Shown one piece after another: positions 46,118 through 54,275 of a DNA stretch of 64,000 nt (positions within the stretch are counted from its first letter, which is position 1; each line of letters begins with the position of its first letter). Location of the stretch: NCBI GenBank assembly GCA_963674835.2, contig CAXXKC010000001.1:1240001-1304000 (forward strand), given 5' to 3'. Source of the DNA: G963674835 sp963674835 (GTDB lineage Bacteria; Planctomycetota; Planctomycetia; Pirellulales; Thermoguttaceae). The position numbers and the translations under genes were made by a program. The notes under the pieces were generated by a model. It did no database searches. It had not been told where the DNA came from and worked only from the letters and a program-made list of their open reading frames with translations.

Positions 46118-46134
46118 TTATGCTTCAGCATAAC
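46117..46134. repeat. 18-bp palindrome interrupted by the MITE
   Basis: GTTATGCTTCAGCATAAC, intact on the right side of the element. The left side (45966-45977) keeps its first 12 bases. It shows the element inserted into the palindrome and duplicated about 11-12 bases of it. Confidence 0.8.
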
Positions 46135-46167
46135 ATCCGCATAACACCCCGCCTCCGCACCACCCGA

Positions 46168-47004
46168 TCACCACGGCGGCCGATCGCAAACCAGAACAAA
46201 CGGCCGTTCCAAAAGCTCCACAATCCGGCCCAACAGCGACGCCGCCGTCTCCGGCGACATCACGCGCTGGTCGGCCGCCAGGTTCAGCCAAACCGTTTGG
46301 CGCACCGCAAGTTGCTCTTCAACGACCATCGGCCTCGCCGCCAGCCGCCCGATCGCCAGAACGCTGCTCCGCGGTGGCGCGACGGTCGGCACGCACTCGT
46401 CGATCGGCGACTCGCTCAAATCCCACACACAAAGTGCCGTCGCTGCCGGCTTTCCGCTGGACGACCGGCTCGACTGAGCACCCGCCACCAGTTCCGCCCG
46501 CTGCCGCACCAATTCGATCAGCCCCAACTGATCCGCCTGTTCCAGCACAACCAACTCGCGCCCGCTCGGCGTCTCCACATCCAGACCGACCTGCACGCCC
46601 TCGGCCTCCGCGATCCCGCCACCGCGAGCCACGCGATTGGCGTCCGGCCGGCTGGCCAACGCCATTGCTGCCGCGCGCAGCACGAGATCCACAAGCTTCA
46701 GCGGCGTTCCGCAGAGCTTCTCGACCTGTGCGGCCACCTGCTTTTCGAGACTGCTCAAGGTCGTCAGGTTGGCCATCGCACGCAGCGTGAAACACGAACT
46801 GGCGACTACCTCTCCCTTCCCGAGCGACTGCGCCGGTCCCGCCCGCCGAACGTCGGCCTCGACGATTCTCCCGTTCGGACCGCTCCCCCGAACCAACGCC
46901 GGATCGACGCCCTGCTGCCGCATGGCGCGGCGCGCCCGTGGCGACGCAACCACTCTCGCGACTCCTCGCCGGCTAACCGACGGACGGTTTCCAATGGCAG
47001 GCAT
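46168..47004 (-). CDS. E2-like (acyltransferase) protein without catalytic motif
   Basis: 278 residues. An E3-binding/peripheral-subunit domain (about 18-55: V-V-A-S-P-R-A-R-R, G-V-D, G-S-G-P-N-G-R-I-V-E-A-D-V) is followed by a shortened 2-oxoacid dehydrogenase acyltransferase domain. The normally invariant D-H-R-x-x-D-G reads D-Q-R-V-M-S-P (residues 245-251): His to Gln and Asp-Gly to Ser-Pro, although the flanking A-A-S-L-L and E-L-L-E-R-P are kept. It has no lipoyl domain; that is carried on the upstream E1 protein, 12 bases away. It probably scaffolds rather than transfers acyl groups. Confidence 0.85.
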   Translation of the reverse strand: MPAIGNRPSVSRRGVARVVASPRARRAMRQQGVDPALVRGSGPNGRIVEADVRRAGPAQSLGKGEVVASSCFTLRAMANLTTLSSLEKQVAAQVEKLCGTPLKLVDLVLRAAAMALASRPDANRVARGGGIAEAEGVQVGLDVETPSGRELVVLEQADQLGLIELVRQRAELVAGAQSSRSSSGKPAATALCVWDLSESPIDECVPTVAPPRSSVLAIGRLAARPMVVEEQLAVRQTVWLNLAADQRVMSPETAASLLGRIVELLERPFVLVCDRPPW

Positions 47005-47016
47005 TTGGCGGCTCCT

Positions 47017-49518
47017 CTACGGCTTCAGGCTTCCCACTTGCTGGCCCAGGGCGGCCACATCGCCTTCCTTCGCCAGGATCTCCGCCAACTCCCCATCGGC
47101 CGGCGCCTCGATCTCACTCACGGCCTTGTCCGTCTCGATCTCAACCAGCGACTCTCCCGCCGCCACGCGATCGCCAATCCCCTTATGCCACTTGACGATC
47201 GTCACCTCGGTGATCGTCAGGTCCATGTTCGGCACCACGATCGGCACCATGCCGCCCGCGGTCACCGCAGGGCTCGGCGCCGCTGGCGCCGCAGTGGGCG
47301 CAGCTTTCGGCGGCGCCGCGCTCGGAGCCTTCGCAACCGGAGCAGGTGGTGCCGCCACACTCGGAGCCGGCGCTGCCTGCGGTCGTTCCGCCGGAAGCGG
47401 TCCCGCGGTCGCTCGCATCGGCAGCGGCGGTCGCCCGTCCAGCACCGACCGCGCCGCCGCCGCAATCTTCTCCGCGTCCGGCACGATCGAATCTTCCAGC
47501 GTGGGGCTGAACGGGTGCGCCACCGGTTCGATGTGCAGTCGTCCGACCGGCGCATCCAGCTCGTCGAACGCCTGCTCCATCATCACCGCGGCCAGTTCCG
47601 CTCCCACGCCGCACATCGAGTACGCCTCGTCGACGACCAGCAACCGGCCGGTCTTCGCAACGCTGGCAACAACCGTTTCCACGTCCAACGGCACGATCGT
47701 CCGCAAATCGATCACCTCGCACGAGATGCCCTCACTCGCCAAGCGCTCCGCCGCCTCCACCGCCCGAAGCAGCAGCAATCCGCACGACACCACCGTCAGG
47801 TCGGTCCCCTCGCGAACTACCTTCGCCTTGCCGAACGGAACGTAATGTTCGCCCACCGGCACAGGCCCCTTGGTCGCCATCAGCGACTTGTGGTCCAAGA
47901 AGATCACCGGATCGCTGGCCCGCAAGGCCGTCTTGAACAGACCCTTCGCATCCGCCGGATTCGACGGAACGACGACGATCAGCCCCGGGGCATGGGCCCA
48001 AACCGGATGATACGCGCCGCTGTGGTGTGGACCGGCATTCTTCACCACACCCATGCCCGCCCGCACGATCATCGGCACGGAAACCTGCCCGTTGCTCATG
48101 TATCGCAGCTTGGCCCCTTGCAGCACGATCTGCCCGCCGGCCTCGAACAGGAAATCGGCCAGCATCAGGTCCGCCACGGCGCGGCAGCCTGTGGCCGAAG
48201 CGCCCACCGATGCCCCCGTAAAACCGAGCTCCGAAATCGGCGTGTCGATCACCCGCCGGCCGCCGAACTCCTGGAACAGCCCCTTCGTGTGACCGTACGT
48301 GCCGCCGCGCTCGCCGATCCCTTCACCAAAGTAGACGATGCTAGGATCGCGCCGCATCTCTTCGGCAATGCCGTCGCGGACCGCTTCCAGCCAACCCTGC
48401 ACGACCGTCTTCTCGGCCTGGCCGTTCGTTTCCACCGCAGGCAACGTCGGATTGATCGGATCGGCCCACACGTGCTTCGTCGCGCTGGCCGGATCGGGCC
48501 ATGCCGACGCCTTCGCGAACTGAACGGCCTCCTGAACCTCCTGCTCCACGTCGGCCTCCACGGCCCGGAGTTCCTCTGCCGTCGCATGCCCCGTGTCCAC
48601 CAGCAAGCGGCCGAACTGGTCGATCGGGCATCGCTTCGCCCACTCGTCCATTTCCTCTTGCGTCCGGTAGGTGCCGACCAACGGGTCACCCTCGTGATGT
48701 CCCACCATCCGATAAGTCTGCGACTCGATCAGCGTCGGACCGCCCCCCGACCGCGCCCGTTCCACCGCCTCCTTGGCTACTCGCCACACCTCCAACACGT
48801 TGTTTCCATCGACCTGCACGCCGGGAATGCCGTACGCCTGCGCCTTGCTGGCCACGTTCGTGTTTCGCGTCGCCATCCAAAACGGCGTGGCCGTCGCATA
48901 CATGTTGTTCTCACACACGAAGATCACCGGCGCGTTCTGTGCCCCCGCCAGGTTGACCCCTTCGTGAAACGCTCCGTGGTTCACCGCCCCGTCGCCAAAG
49001 AACGCCACGGCGACCTGGTCCGTACCCCGAACCGCCGCGCTGATGCCGCATCCCGTCGCCGCCGGAATCCCCGCCGCCACGACCCCGTTCGTCCCCAGCA
49101 GACCGACCGACGGTGCGTACAAGTGCATCGTGCCGCCCCGGCCCCCACAACACCCCGTGGCCCTGCCGGCCAACTCGGCCATCACCTCCTTCGCCGTCAC
49201 CCCCTTCGCCAGGGCGTGCCCGTGGCCGCGGTGCGTGCTCGTAATCCAGTCATCAGGTCGCAGATGGGCCATGATGCCGACGGCCGTTGCCTCTTCCCCC
49301 ACGTACAGATGCAGAAAACCCGGCAATTCGCCCGCCTTCAGCAGCGACTGAGCGGTCCGTTCAAACCGCCGGATAAGGTACATCTGGCGATAAAATGCGA
49401 TCAGGTCGCCTTTTGCAAGTGTGGAGGGGATGTCGCGTTGGCTGGCCAGAGGAGACTGTTTCACGATCGTTTCCCGCGGAGTTTTTTCTGCCACGGCCGC
49501 CAGGCCAAGCAGTACCAT
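47017..49518 (-). CDS. Fused E1alpha-E1beta-lipoyl 2-oxoacid dehydrogenase component
   Basis: 833 residues in three modules. E1alpha (about 35-345) carries the TPP motif G-D-G (175-177) ending in E-N-N, plus S-T-H-R-G-H-G-H. E1beta (about 375-695) has V-Y-F-G-E-G-I-G and P-I-S-E-L-G-F. An Ala/Pro-rich linker (700-755) leads to a lipoyl domain (757-833) with the lipoylated Lys798 in E-I-E-T-D-K-A-V. The ATG at 49518 is chosen because the minus-strand promoter at 49573-49600 would start transcription downstream of the TTG at 49587. Most related to acetoin/pyruvate-type E1; substrate unknown. Confidence 0.9.
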   Translation of the reverse strand: MVLLGLAAVAEKTPRETIVKQSPLASQRDIPSTLAKGDLIAFYRQMYLIRRFERTAQSLLKAGELPGFLHLYVGEEATAVGIMAHLRPDDWITSTHRGHGHALAKGVTAKEVMAELAGRATGCCGGRGGTMHLYAPSVGLLGTNGVVAAGIPAATGCGISAAVRGTDQVAVAFFGDGAVNHGAFHEGVNLAGAQNAPVIFVCENNMYATATPFWMATRNTNVASKAQAYGIPGVQVDGNNVLEVWRVAKEAVERARSGGGPTLIESQTYRMVGHHEGDPLVGTYRTQEEMDEWAKRCPIDQFGRLLVDTGHATAEELRAVEADVEQEVQEAVQFAKASAWPDPASATKHVWADPINPTLPAVETNGQAEKTVVQGWLEAVRDGIAEEMRRDPSIVYFGEGIGERGGTYGHTKGLFQEFGGRRVIDTPISELGFTGASVGASATGCRAVADLMLADFLFEAGGQIVLQGAKLRYMSNGQVSVPMIVRAGMGVVKNAGPHHSGAYHPVWAHAPGLIVVVPSNPADAKGLFKTALRASDPVIFLDHKSLMATKGPVPVGEHYVPFGKAKVVREGTDLTVVSCGLLLLRAVEAAERLASEGISCEVIDLRTIVPLDVETVVASVAKTGRLLVVDEAYSMCGVGAELAAVMMEQAFDELDAPVGRLHIEPVAHPFSPTLEDSIVPDAEKIAAAARSVLDGRPPLPMRATAGPLPAERPQAAPAPSVAAPPAPVAKAPSAAPPKAAPTAAPAAPSPAVTAGGMVPIVVPNMDLTITEVTIVKWHKGIGDRVAAGESLVEIETDKAVSEIEAPADGELAEILAKEGDVAALGQQVGSLKP

Positions 49519-49572
49519 GAAGTGATATTCGCAGCGATTCCCGGACAAACCCTTGCGGGCTGCGAGTTTCTC

Positions 49573-49600
49573 ATTATGATATGACAAATCGTCCTGTCAA
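49573..49600 (-). promoter_or_regulatory. Promoter for the E1-fusion operon with overlapping inverted repeat
   Basis: Minus strand TTGACA (49600-49595), 16-base spacer, CATAAT (49578-49573). An inverted repeat TGACA-N8-TGTCA (49582-49599) spans the -35 and spacer, a likely repressor operator. The segment around the -10 element matches the aldolase-operon promoter. The GH36 gene starts 40 bases away on the plus strand and may share the operator. Confidence 0.75.
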
Positions 49601-49639
49601 GAGGGCCAACCCGCGCTTACCCCACTTAGGGAGGCAACC

Positions 49640-52132
49640 ATGAGATCGCAACTTCGCCTGATCGCCATCGCGACCGTCATCTGTCTACTCCCAGCAGCCG
49701 CCCACGCGGTCGCCCCAACGCCCGACGAAATGCTCGAAGCCCAACGGTTCGTCGCGGCCAAGCTCCAAAACCTCCCCGATCCCAAGCAGCCCGACGTCGG
49801 CCTGACCGTCCTGGCCAACAACGATCCCGTCCAACTCAACGCCCGCAACGGCAAGCACCTCCGCATCGCCGACAAGCTCTATCAGCGCGGTCTCTTCTGC
49901 CATGCGGTCAGCAAGATCCTCGTTCAATTGCCGAAACCGGCCAAGACCTTCAGCGCCGTCGTCGGCGTCGACTCCAACAATCAGACCGCCGGCGGCAGGG
50001 GAACCGTGATCTTCTCGGTAACCGTTGGCGACAAGGTCGCGTTCCGCTCTCCGCTCATGCGCGAAGGAATGCCCGGCGCCGAGGCAACGGCCGACTTGGC
50101 CGGCGCAAAGCAGTTCACCCTCGAGGTCGCCGACGGCAACGATGGCATCTCCTGCGACCAAGCCGATTGGGCCGATGCAGAAGTAACCCTCGAAGACGGC
50201 TCCACGCTCTGGCTGGCCGACCTGCCCATCCTCGGCTCACAGTGCCGCACCTACACGACCGGCCTGCCGTTCTCCTTCACCTACGCCGACAAGCCCGGTG
50301 CCGAGCTGCTCAAGGCGTTGCCCGCCGAGCGCAAAACCCGCGACTTGGACACCAACCGCACCGAGCACACCGTGCGTTGGACTGATCCGGCCACCGGGCT
50401 CGTCGTCACCTGGATTGCCGTCCAGTACCACGATTTTCCAACGGTCGAGTGGACCCTCTACTTCAAGAACTCCGGCAAGAACGATACGCCCATCCTCGCC
50501 GACCTCCAAGCGCTGGACCTCAACGTCGAGCGCTTCCCCTGGCCGTCGGCCCCCTGGTCCGAGTTCCGTCTGCACCACCAGACCGGCAGCCCCTGCCAGG
50601 CGAACGACTACGAACCCCACCTGACCACCCTGAGCCCCGGCGAGGTCAAACGCATCTCGGCCGCCGGCGGACGACCTACCAATAGCGACTTGCCCTACTT
50701 CAACATCGAGCTGCCGACCAGCGAAGGCCTCATCGCCGTCATCGGTTGGCCCGGCCAGTGGACCGCCGAGTTCGCTCGCGACGGCGAAGCCGGCCTCCAC
50801 GTCCGCGCCGGACAAGAGCTCACCCATTTCAAGCTCCTCCCCGGCGAAGAAGTCCGCACGCCGCTGGTCGCCATTCAGTTCTGGAAGGGCGACCGCATCC
50901 GCTCGCAGAACATCTGGCGACGCTGGATGCTGGCCCACAACCTGCCGCGTCCCGGCGGCAAGCTTCCCCCAGTCGAAATGGCCGCCTGCAGCTCCCACCA
51001 GTTCGGCGAAATGATCCACGCCAACACCGAAAACCAGGAGCTCTTCATCCGCCGCTATCTCGAAGAGAAGCTCAAGCTCGACTACTGGTGGATGGACGCC
51101 GGCTGGTACTGGAACAAGACCGGTTGGCCCAACACGGGCACCTGGGAAGTCGACACGGACCGCTTCCCCGGCGGCCTCCGTGTGATTTGCGACTACGCCC
51201 ACGCCCGCGGTGTGAAGACCATCGTTTGGTTCGAGCCCGAACGGGTCACGGCCGACACTTGGCTCACCAACAACCATCCCGACTGGATCTTCGGCGGCCG
51301 CGGCGGCGGCCTGCTGAACCTCGGCAACCCCGACGCCTGGAATTGGCTCACCAGCCACGTCGACAAGCTGATCACCGAGCAAGGTATCGACCTCTACCGC
51401 CAGGACTTCAACATCGACCCCCTCTCGTTCTGGCGCAAAGCCGATGCCGAGGATCGCCAGGGCATCACCGAGAACAAGTACGTCGTCGGTTACCTGGCCT
51501 ACTGGGACGAACTGCGGCGGCGCCATCCCGACATGCTCATCGATTCCTGCGCAAGCGGTGGCCGGCGCAACGACCTCGAGACCCTCCGTCGCGCCGTGCC
51601 CCTCTTGCGTAGCGACTACATCATCGAGCCCGTCGGCAACCAGGGCCACACCTACGGCATCGCCTTCTGGATGCCCTACTACGGCACGGGCTCCGGCGCC
51701 GTCGACACCTACATGCTCCGCAGCGTGCTCTGTCCCCACTTCACCGCCTGCTTCGACATGCGGCGCACCGACCTCGACTTCGACCTCGTCCGCCGCGTGC
51801 TCGGCCAGTGGCGTCAATACGCCGGCGACTACTTCGGCGACTACTACCCGCTCACTCCCTACAGCCTCGACAACTCCGCCTGGATGGCCTGGCAGTTCGA
51901 CTCCCCGGAAAAGGGCTGCGGCGTGATCCAGGCGTTTCGCCGTGCCGATAGTATCTACGAGCAGATCCGTCCCCGGCTCGCCGGCCTCGACCCCGACGCC
52001 CAGTACGAGCTGACCAATCTCGACACCGGAAAGGTGACTGAAATGACCGGCCGCCAGCTCTGGGATACGGGCGTGGCCATCAACATTCCCGACCAGCCCG
52101 GCTCGGCCGTCGTCACGTACAAGAAGAAGTAG
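49640..52132 (+). CDS. Secreted alpha-galactosidase (GH36) with NPCBM domain
   Basis: 830 residues; signal peptide 1-24 (Ala-His-Ala-Val). An NPCBM-type carbohydrate-binding domain (about 35-195) precedes the GH36 catalytic region. It has D-Y-W-W-M-D-A-G-W-Y-W, then Q-D-F-N with Asp589 (nucleophile), then C-A-S-G-G-R-R-N-D leading to R-S-D-Y with Asp659 as acid/base, 70 residues after the nucleophile as in GH36 enzymes. Frees galactose from alpha-galactosides outside the cytoplasm. It is 12 bases upstream of the PfkB gene, so galactose release and phosphorylation are likely linked. Confidence 0.88.
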   Translation: MRSQLRLIAIATVICLLPAAAHAVAPTPDEMLEAQRFVAAKLQNLPDPKQPDVGLTVLANNDPVQLNARNGKHLRIADKLYQRGLFCHAVSKILVQLPKPAKTFSAVVGVDSNNQTAGGRGTVIFSVTVGDKVAFRSPLMREGMPGAEATADLAGAKQFTLEVADGNDGISCDQADWADAEVTLEDGSTLWLADLPILGSQCRTYTTGLPFSFTYADKPGAELLKALPAERKTRDLDTNRTEHTVRWTDPATGLVVTWIAVQYHDFPTVEWTLYFKNSGKNDTPILADLQALDLNVERFPWPSAPWSEFRLHHQTGSPCQANDYEPHLTTLSPGEVKRISAAGGRPTNSDLPYFNIELPTSEGLIAVIGWPGQWTAEFARDGEAGLHVRAGQELTHFKLLPGEEVRTPLVAIQFWKGDRIRSQNIWRRWMLAHNLPRPGGKLPPVEMAACSSHQFGEMIHANTENQELFIRRYLEEKLKLDYWWMDAGWYWNKTGWPNTGTWEVDTDRFPGGLRVICDYAHARGVKTIVWFEPERVTADTWLTNNHPDWIFGGRGGGLLNLGNPDAWNWLTSHVDKLITEQGIDLYRQDFNIDPLSFWRKADAEDRQGITENKYVVGYLAYWDELRRRHPDMLIDSCASGGRRNDLETLRRAVPLLRSDYIIEPVGNQGHTYGIAFWMPYYGTGSGAVDTYMLRSVLCPHFTACFDMRRTDLDFDLVRRVLGQWRQYAGDYFGDYYPLTPYSLDNSAWMAWQFDSPEKGCGVIQAFRRADSIYEQIRPRLAGLDPDAQYELTNLDTGKVTEMTGRQLWDTGVAINIPDQPGSAVVTYKKK

Positions 52133-52144
52133 GAACGCACGCCT

Positions 52145-53170
52145 ATGCCAGCCAGTTCCTCCAGCCAATCAACCGCCTCACCGCGCGTCGTCGCGTTCGG
52201 CGAGCTCATGCTCGGCCTCTCGCCGCCCGGTTTCCAACGGCTGGTTCAGGCGGAGACGTTCATCGCTCGCTACACCGGCGCCGAGGCCAACGTGGCCGTC
52301 TCGCTGGCCCACTTCGGCGTCGAGACCTTCGCCGTATCCAAGGTCCCTGCCCACGAAATCGGCCAGGCGGCCATCAACTATCTCCGCCGCTTCGGCGTTC
52401 GCACCGACTTCATCGTCCGCGGAGGCCAGCGCCTCGGGCTTTTCTACGTCGAAACCGGTGCAGGCCAGCGACCCTCCCAGGTCGTCTACGACCGGGCAGC
52501 CAGCAGCTTGTGCGAGGTCCGCCCCGACGAGTTCGACTGGGATGCCATCCTCGACGGCAAACATTGGTTCCACTTCTGCGGAACCGCCCCCGCCCTCGGC
52601 CAGAACGTCCGCCACGTCCTGACCGATGGGCTCAAGGTCGCCCGACGCCTCGGCCTCACCGTCAGTTGCGATTGCAACTACCGCAGCAAGCTCTGGAGCG
52701 CCGACGAGGCCGGCCGCGTACTGGCTGCACTCTTTGAACACGTCGACGTCCTCGTCTGCGGCCGCGAAGACACAACGAAGCTCTTCGGCCTCCAAGACGG
52801 CTCTCAGTCCGACGATGCCCTGGCCGACCAGATGCGCCAACGCTTCAACCTGCAATCGGTGGCGATGACCGCCCGGCAGGGCGTCTCGGCGTCCGTCAAC
52901 CGCTTCAGCGCCCTAATGTGCCGCGACGACGGCGTCTTTCATTCGCGGCAGTACGAAGTCGAAATCGTCGACCGCATCGGCGCCGGCGATGCCTTCGACG
53001 CCGGACTCATCTACGGTCTCCTGTCCGGCCTTCCGCCCCAGCGCGTCGTCGACTTCGCCGTCGCGGCGTCCTGTCTGAAGCACACCATCCCCGGCGACTT
53101 CAACCTGGTTTCTCGTGAGGAAGTAGAACAACTATTGGCCGGCGATCAGTCCGGCCGCGTCCAGCGATAA
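52145..53170 (+). CDS. PfkB-family carbohydrate kinase (2-keto-3-deoxygluconate kinase-like)
   Basis: 341 residues. PfkB signatures: F-G-E-L-M-L near the N-terminus, Y-T-G-A-E-A-N-V-A-V-S-L, and the catalytic D-R-I-G-A-G-D-A-F-D-A-G with its Asp base. Shape and length match KDG/KDGal kinases. With the aldolase at 40783 it would complete phosphorylative breakdown of a 2-keto-3-deoxy sugar acid. Substrate inferred from context. Overall operon: GH36, kinase, 2-hydroxyacid dehydrogenase. Confidence 0.85.
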   Translation: MPASSSSQSTASPRVVAFGELMLGLSPPGFQRLVQAETFIARYTGAEANVAVSLAHFGVETFAVSKVPAHEIGQAAINYLRRFGVRTDFIVRGGQRLGLFYVETGAGQRPSQVVYDRAASSLCEVRPDEFDWDAILDGKHWFHFCGTAPALGQNVRHVLTDGLKVARRLGLTVSCDCNYRSKLWSADEAGRVLAALFEHVDVLVCGREDTTKLFGLQDGSQSDDALADQMRQRFNLQSVAMTARQGVSASVNRFSALMCRDDGVFHSRQYEVEIVDRIGAGDAFDAGLIYGLLSGLPPQRVVDFAVAASCLKHTIPGDFNLVSREEVEQLLAGDQSGRVQR

Positions 53171-53183
53171 GGAAATACAACCG

Positions 53184-54161
53184 ATGGCTACCGTGGCGAT
53201 TACCGACTACACCTTTGGCGAATTGCTTGTCGAGAAACAACTCCTGGAGGCGGCCGGCCACCGCGTCGTCGACGGCCAGTGCCGCACTCCCGACGACCTC
53301 ATTAAGCTCACCGCCGAGGCCGATGCCGTCATCACCCAGTTCGCCCCCATGTCGGCCCCCGTTATCGAAGCCCTCCAACGCGCCAAGGTCATCGTTCGTT
53401 ACGGAATCGGCTACGACAACGTCGATGTCGCCGTCGCCAAGACCCGCGGCATCCCCGTCTGCAACGTCCCCGACTACTGCATCGACGAAGTGGCCGACCA
53501 CACGCTGGCGATGGTCCTCGCCCTGACCCGCCGAGTCTTCGACAATGCCGCCGCCATCCGCGACGGTGGCTGGCGCCTGGCCGTTCCGTTGGACCAGATG
53601 CGGACCCTCCGCGACATGACCGTCGGCGTCGCCGGCTTCGGGCGGATCGGCCGCGAGGTCATCAAGCGCCTCGTTGCGTTCGGCTGCCGCGTCCTCGTGT
53701 TCGATCCCTTTGTCGATGCCGAAAAGATCCGGGCTGTCGGCGCCGAACCGGCCTCCCTCGACGACCTCTTCGCCACCTCCGACCTCATCACCCTCCACTG
53801 CCCGACCGACGAGGCCACCCGCAACATGATCAACGCCGCCAGCTTGGCGAAGATGAAGCCCGGCGTGCTCCTGGTCAACCTCGGCCGTGGTGGGCTGGTC
53901 GACGGTCCCGCGCTGATCGAAGCTCTCCGCAGCGGACACGTCGCTGCCGCGGCGCTGGACGTCTACGATCCCGAACCCATGCCCGCCGACTGCCCGCTCC
54001 GCGCCATGGAAAACGTCCTCATCCACAGCCACATCGCCTCGGCCAGCACCCGCGCCGTCAGACGCCTCCGCGAATCGGCCGTCGAGCTCGCCCTGAAAGC
54101 CCTCCGCGGCGAACCCCTCCCCAACGTCGTCAACCAAGTCCCAACGCCCGCCACCAAGTAG
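53184..54161 (+). CDS. D-isomer 2-hydroxyacid dehydrogenase (phosphoglycerate dehydrogenase-like)
   Basis: 325 residues. NAD fold G-F-G-R-I-G, H-C-P-T-D segment, catalytic Arg in N-L-G-R-G-G-L-V-D, Glu in D-P-E-P and His in H-S-H-I-A-S. Could reduce a 2-keto acid or act on a sugar acid. Spacing of 13 bases to the kinase gene places it in the same operon; its role there (for instance on glyoxylate, glycerate or hydroxypyruvate) is not evident. Confidence 0.88.
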   Translation: MATVAITDYTFGELLVEKQLLEAAGHRVVDGQCRTPDDLIKLTAEADAVITQFAPMSAPVIEALQRAKVIVRYGIGYDNVDVAVAKTRGIPVCNVPDYCIDEVADHTLAMVLALTRRVFDNAAAIRDGGWRLAVPLDQMRTLRDMTVGVAGFGRIGREVIKRLVAFGCRVLVFDPFVDAEKIRAVGAEPASLDDLFATSDLITLHCPTDEATRNMINAASLAKMKPGVLLVNLGRGGLVDGPALIEALRSGHVAAAALDVYDPEPMPADCPLRAMENVLIHSHIASASTRAVRRLRESAVELALKALRGEPLPNVVNQVPTPATK

Positions 54162-54180
54162 CCCAGCCACCCCCGGCCAT

Positions 54181-54220
54181 GCCCTCTCGCCCGCTCGCGG
54201 AAGAGGCGCCGCACGGTGAG
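54181..54220 (+). repeat. Degenerate copy of the 34610 hairpin repeat
   Basis: GCCCTCTCGCCCGCTCGCGG then AAGAGGCGCC ... GTGAG resembles 34610-34650 but the arms are imperfect. 20 bases past the dehydrogenase stop. Confidence 0.5.
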
Positions 54221-54275
54221 CGTGCGTCGCGTTCTGCCAAAGCCCTCAAGGCCCACCGTTCGCAGCGATACAGAC

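Noticed and set aside
45895..49584. Open frame of over 1200 codons on the plus strand, antisense to the E1/E2-like genes
   Set aside because: Composition follows from high GC and codon bias of the real minus-strand genes; no start signal or family motif; the antisense genes have clear domains.
49519..49587. TTG start for the E1 fusion at 49587
   Set aside because: It lies upstream of the predicted transcription start from the TTGACA/CATAAT promoter; the ATG at 49518 is downstream.
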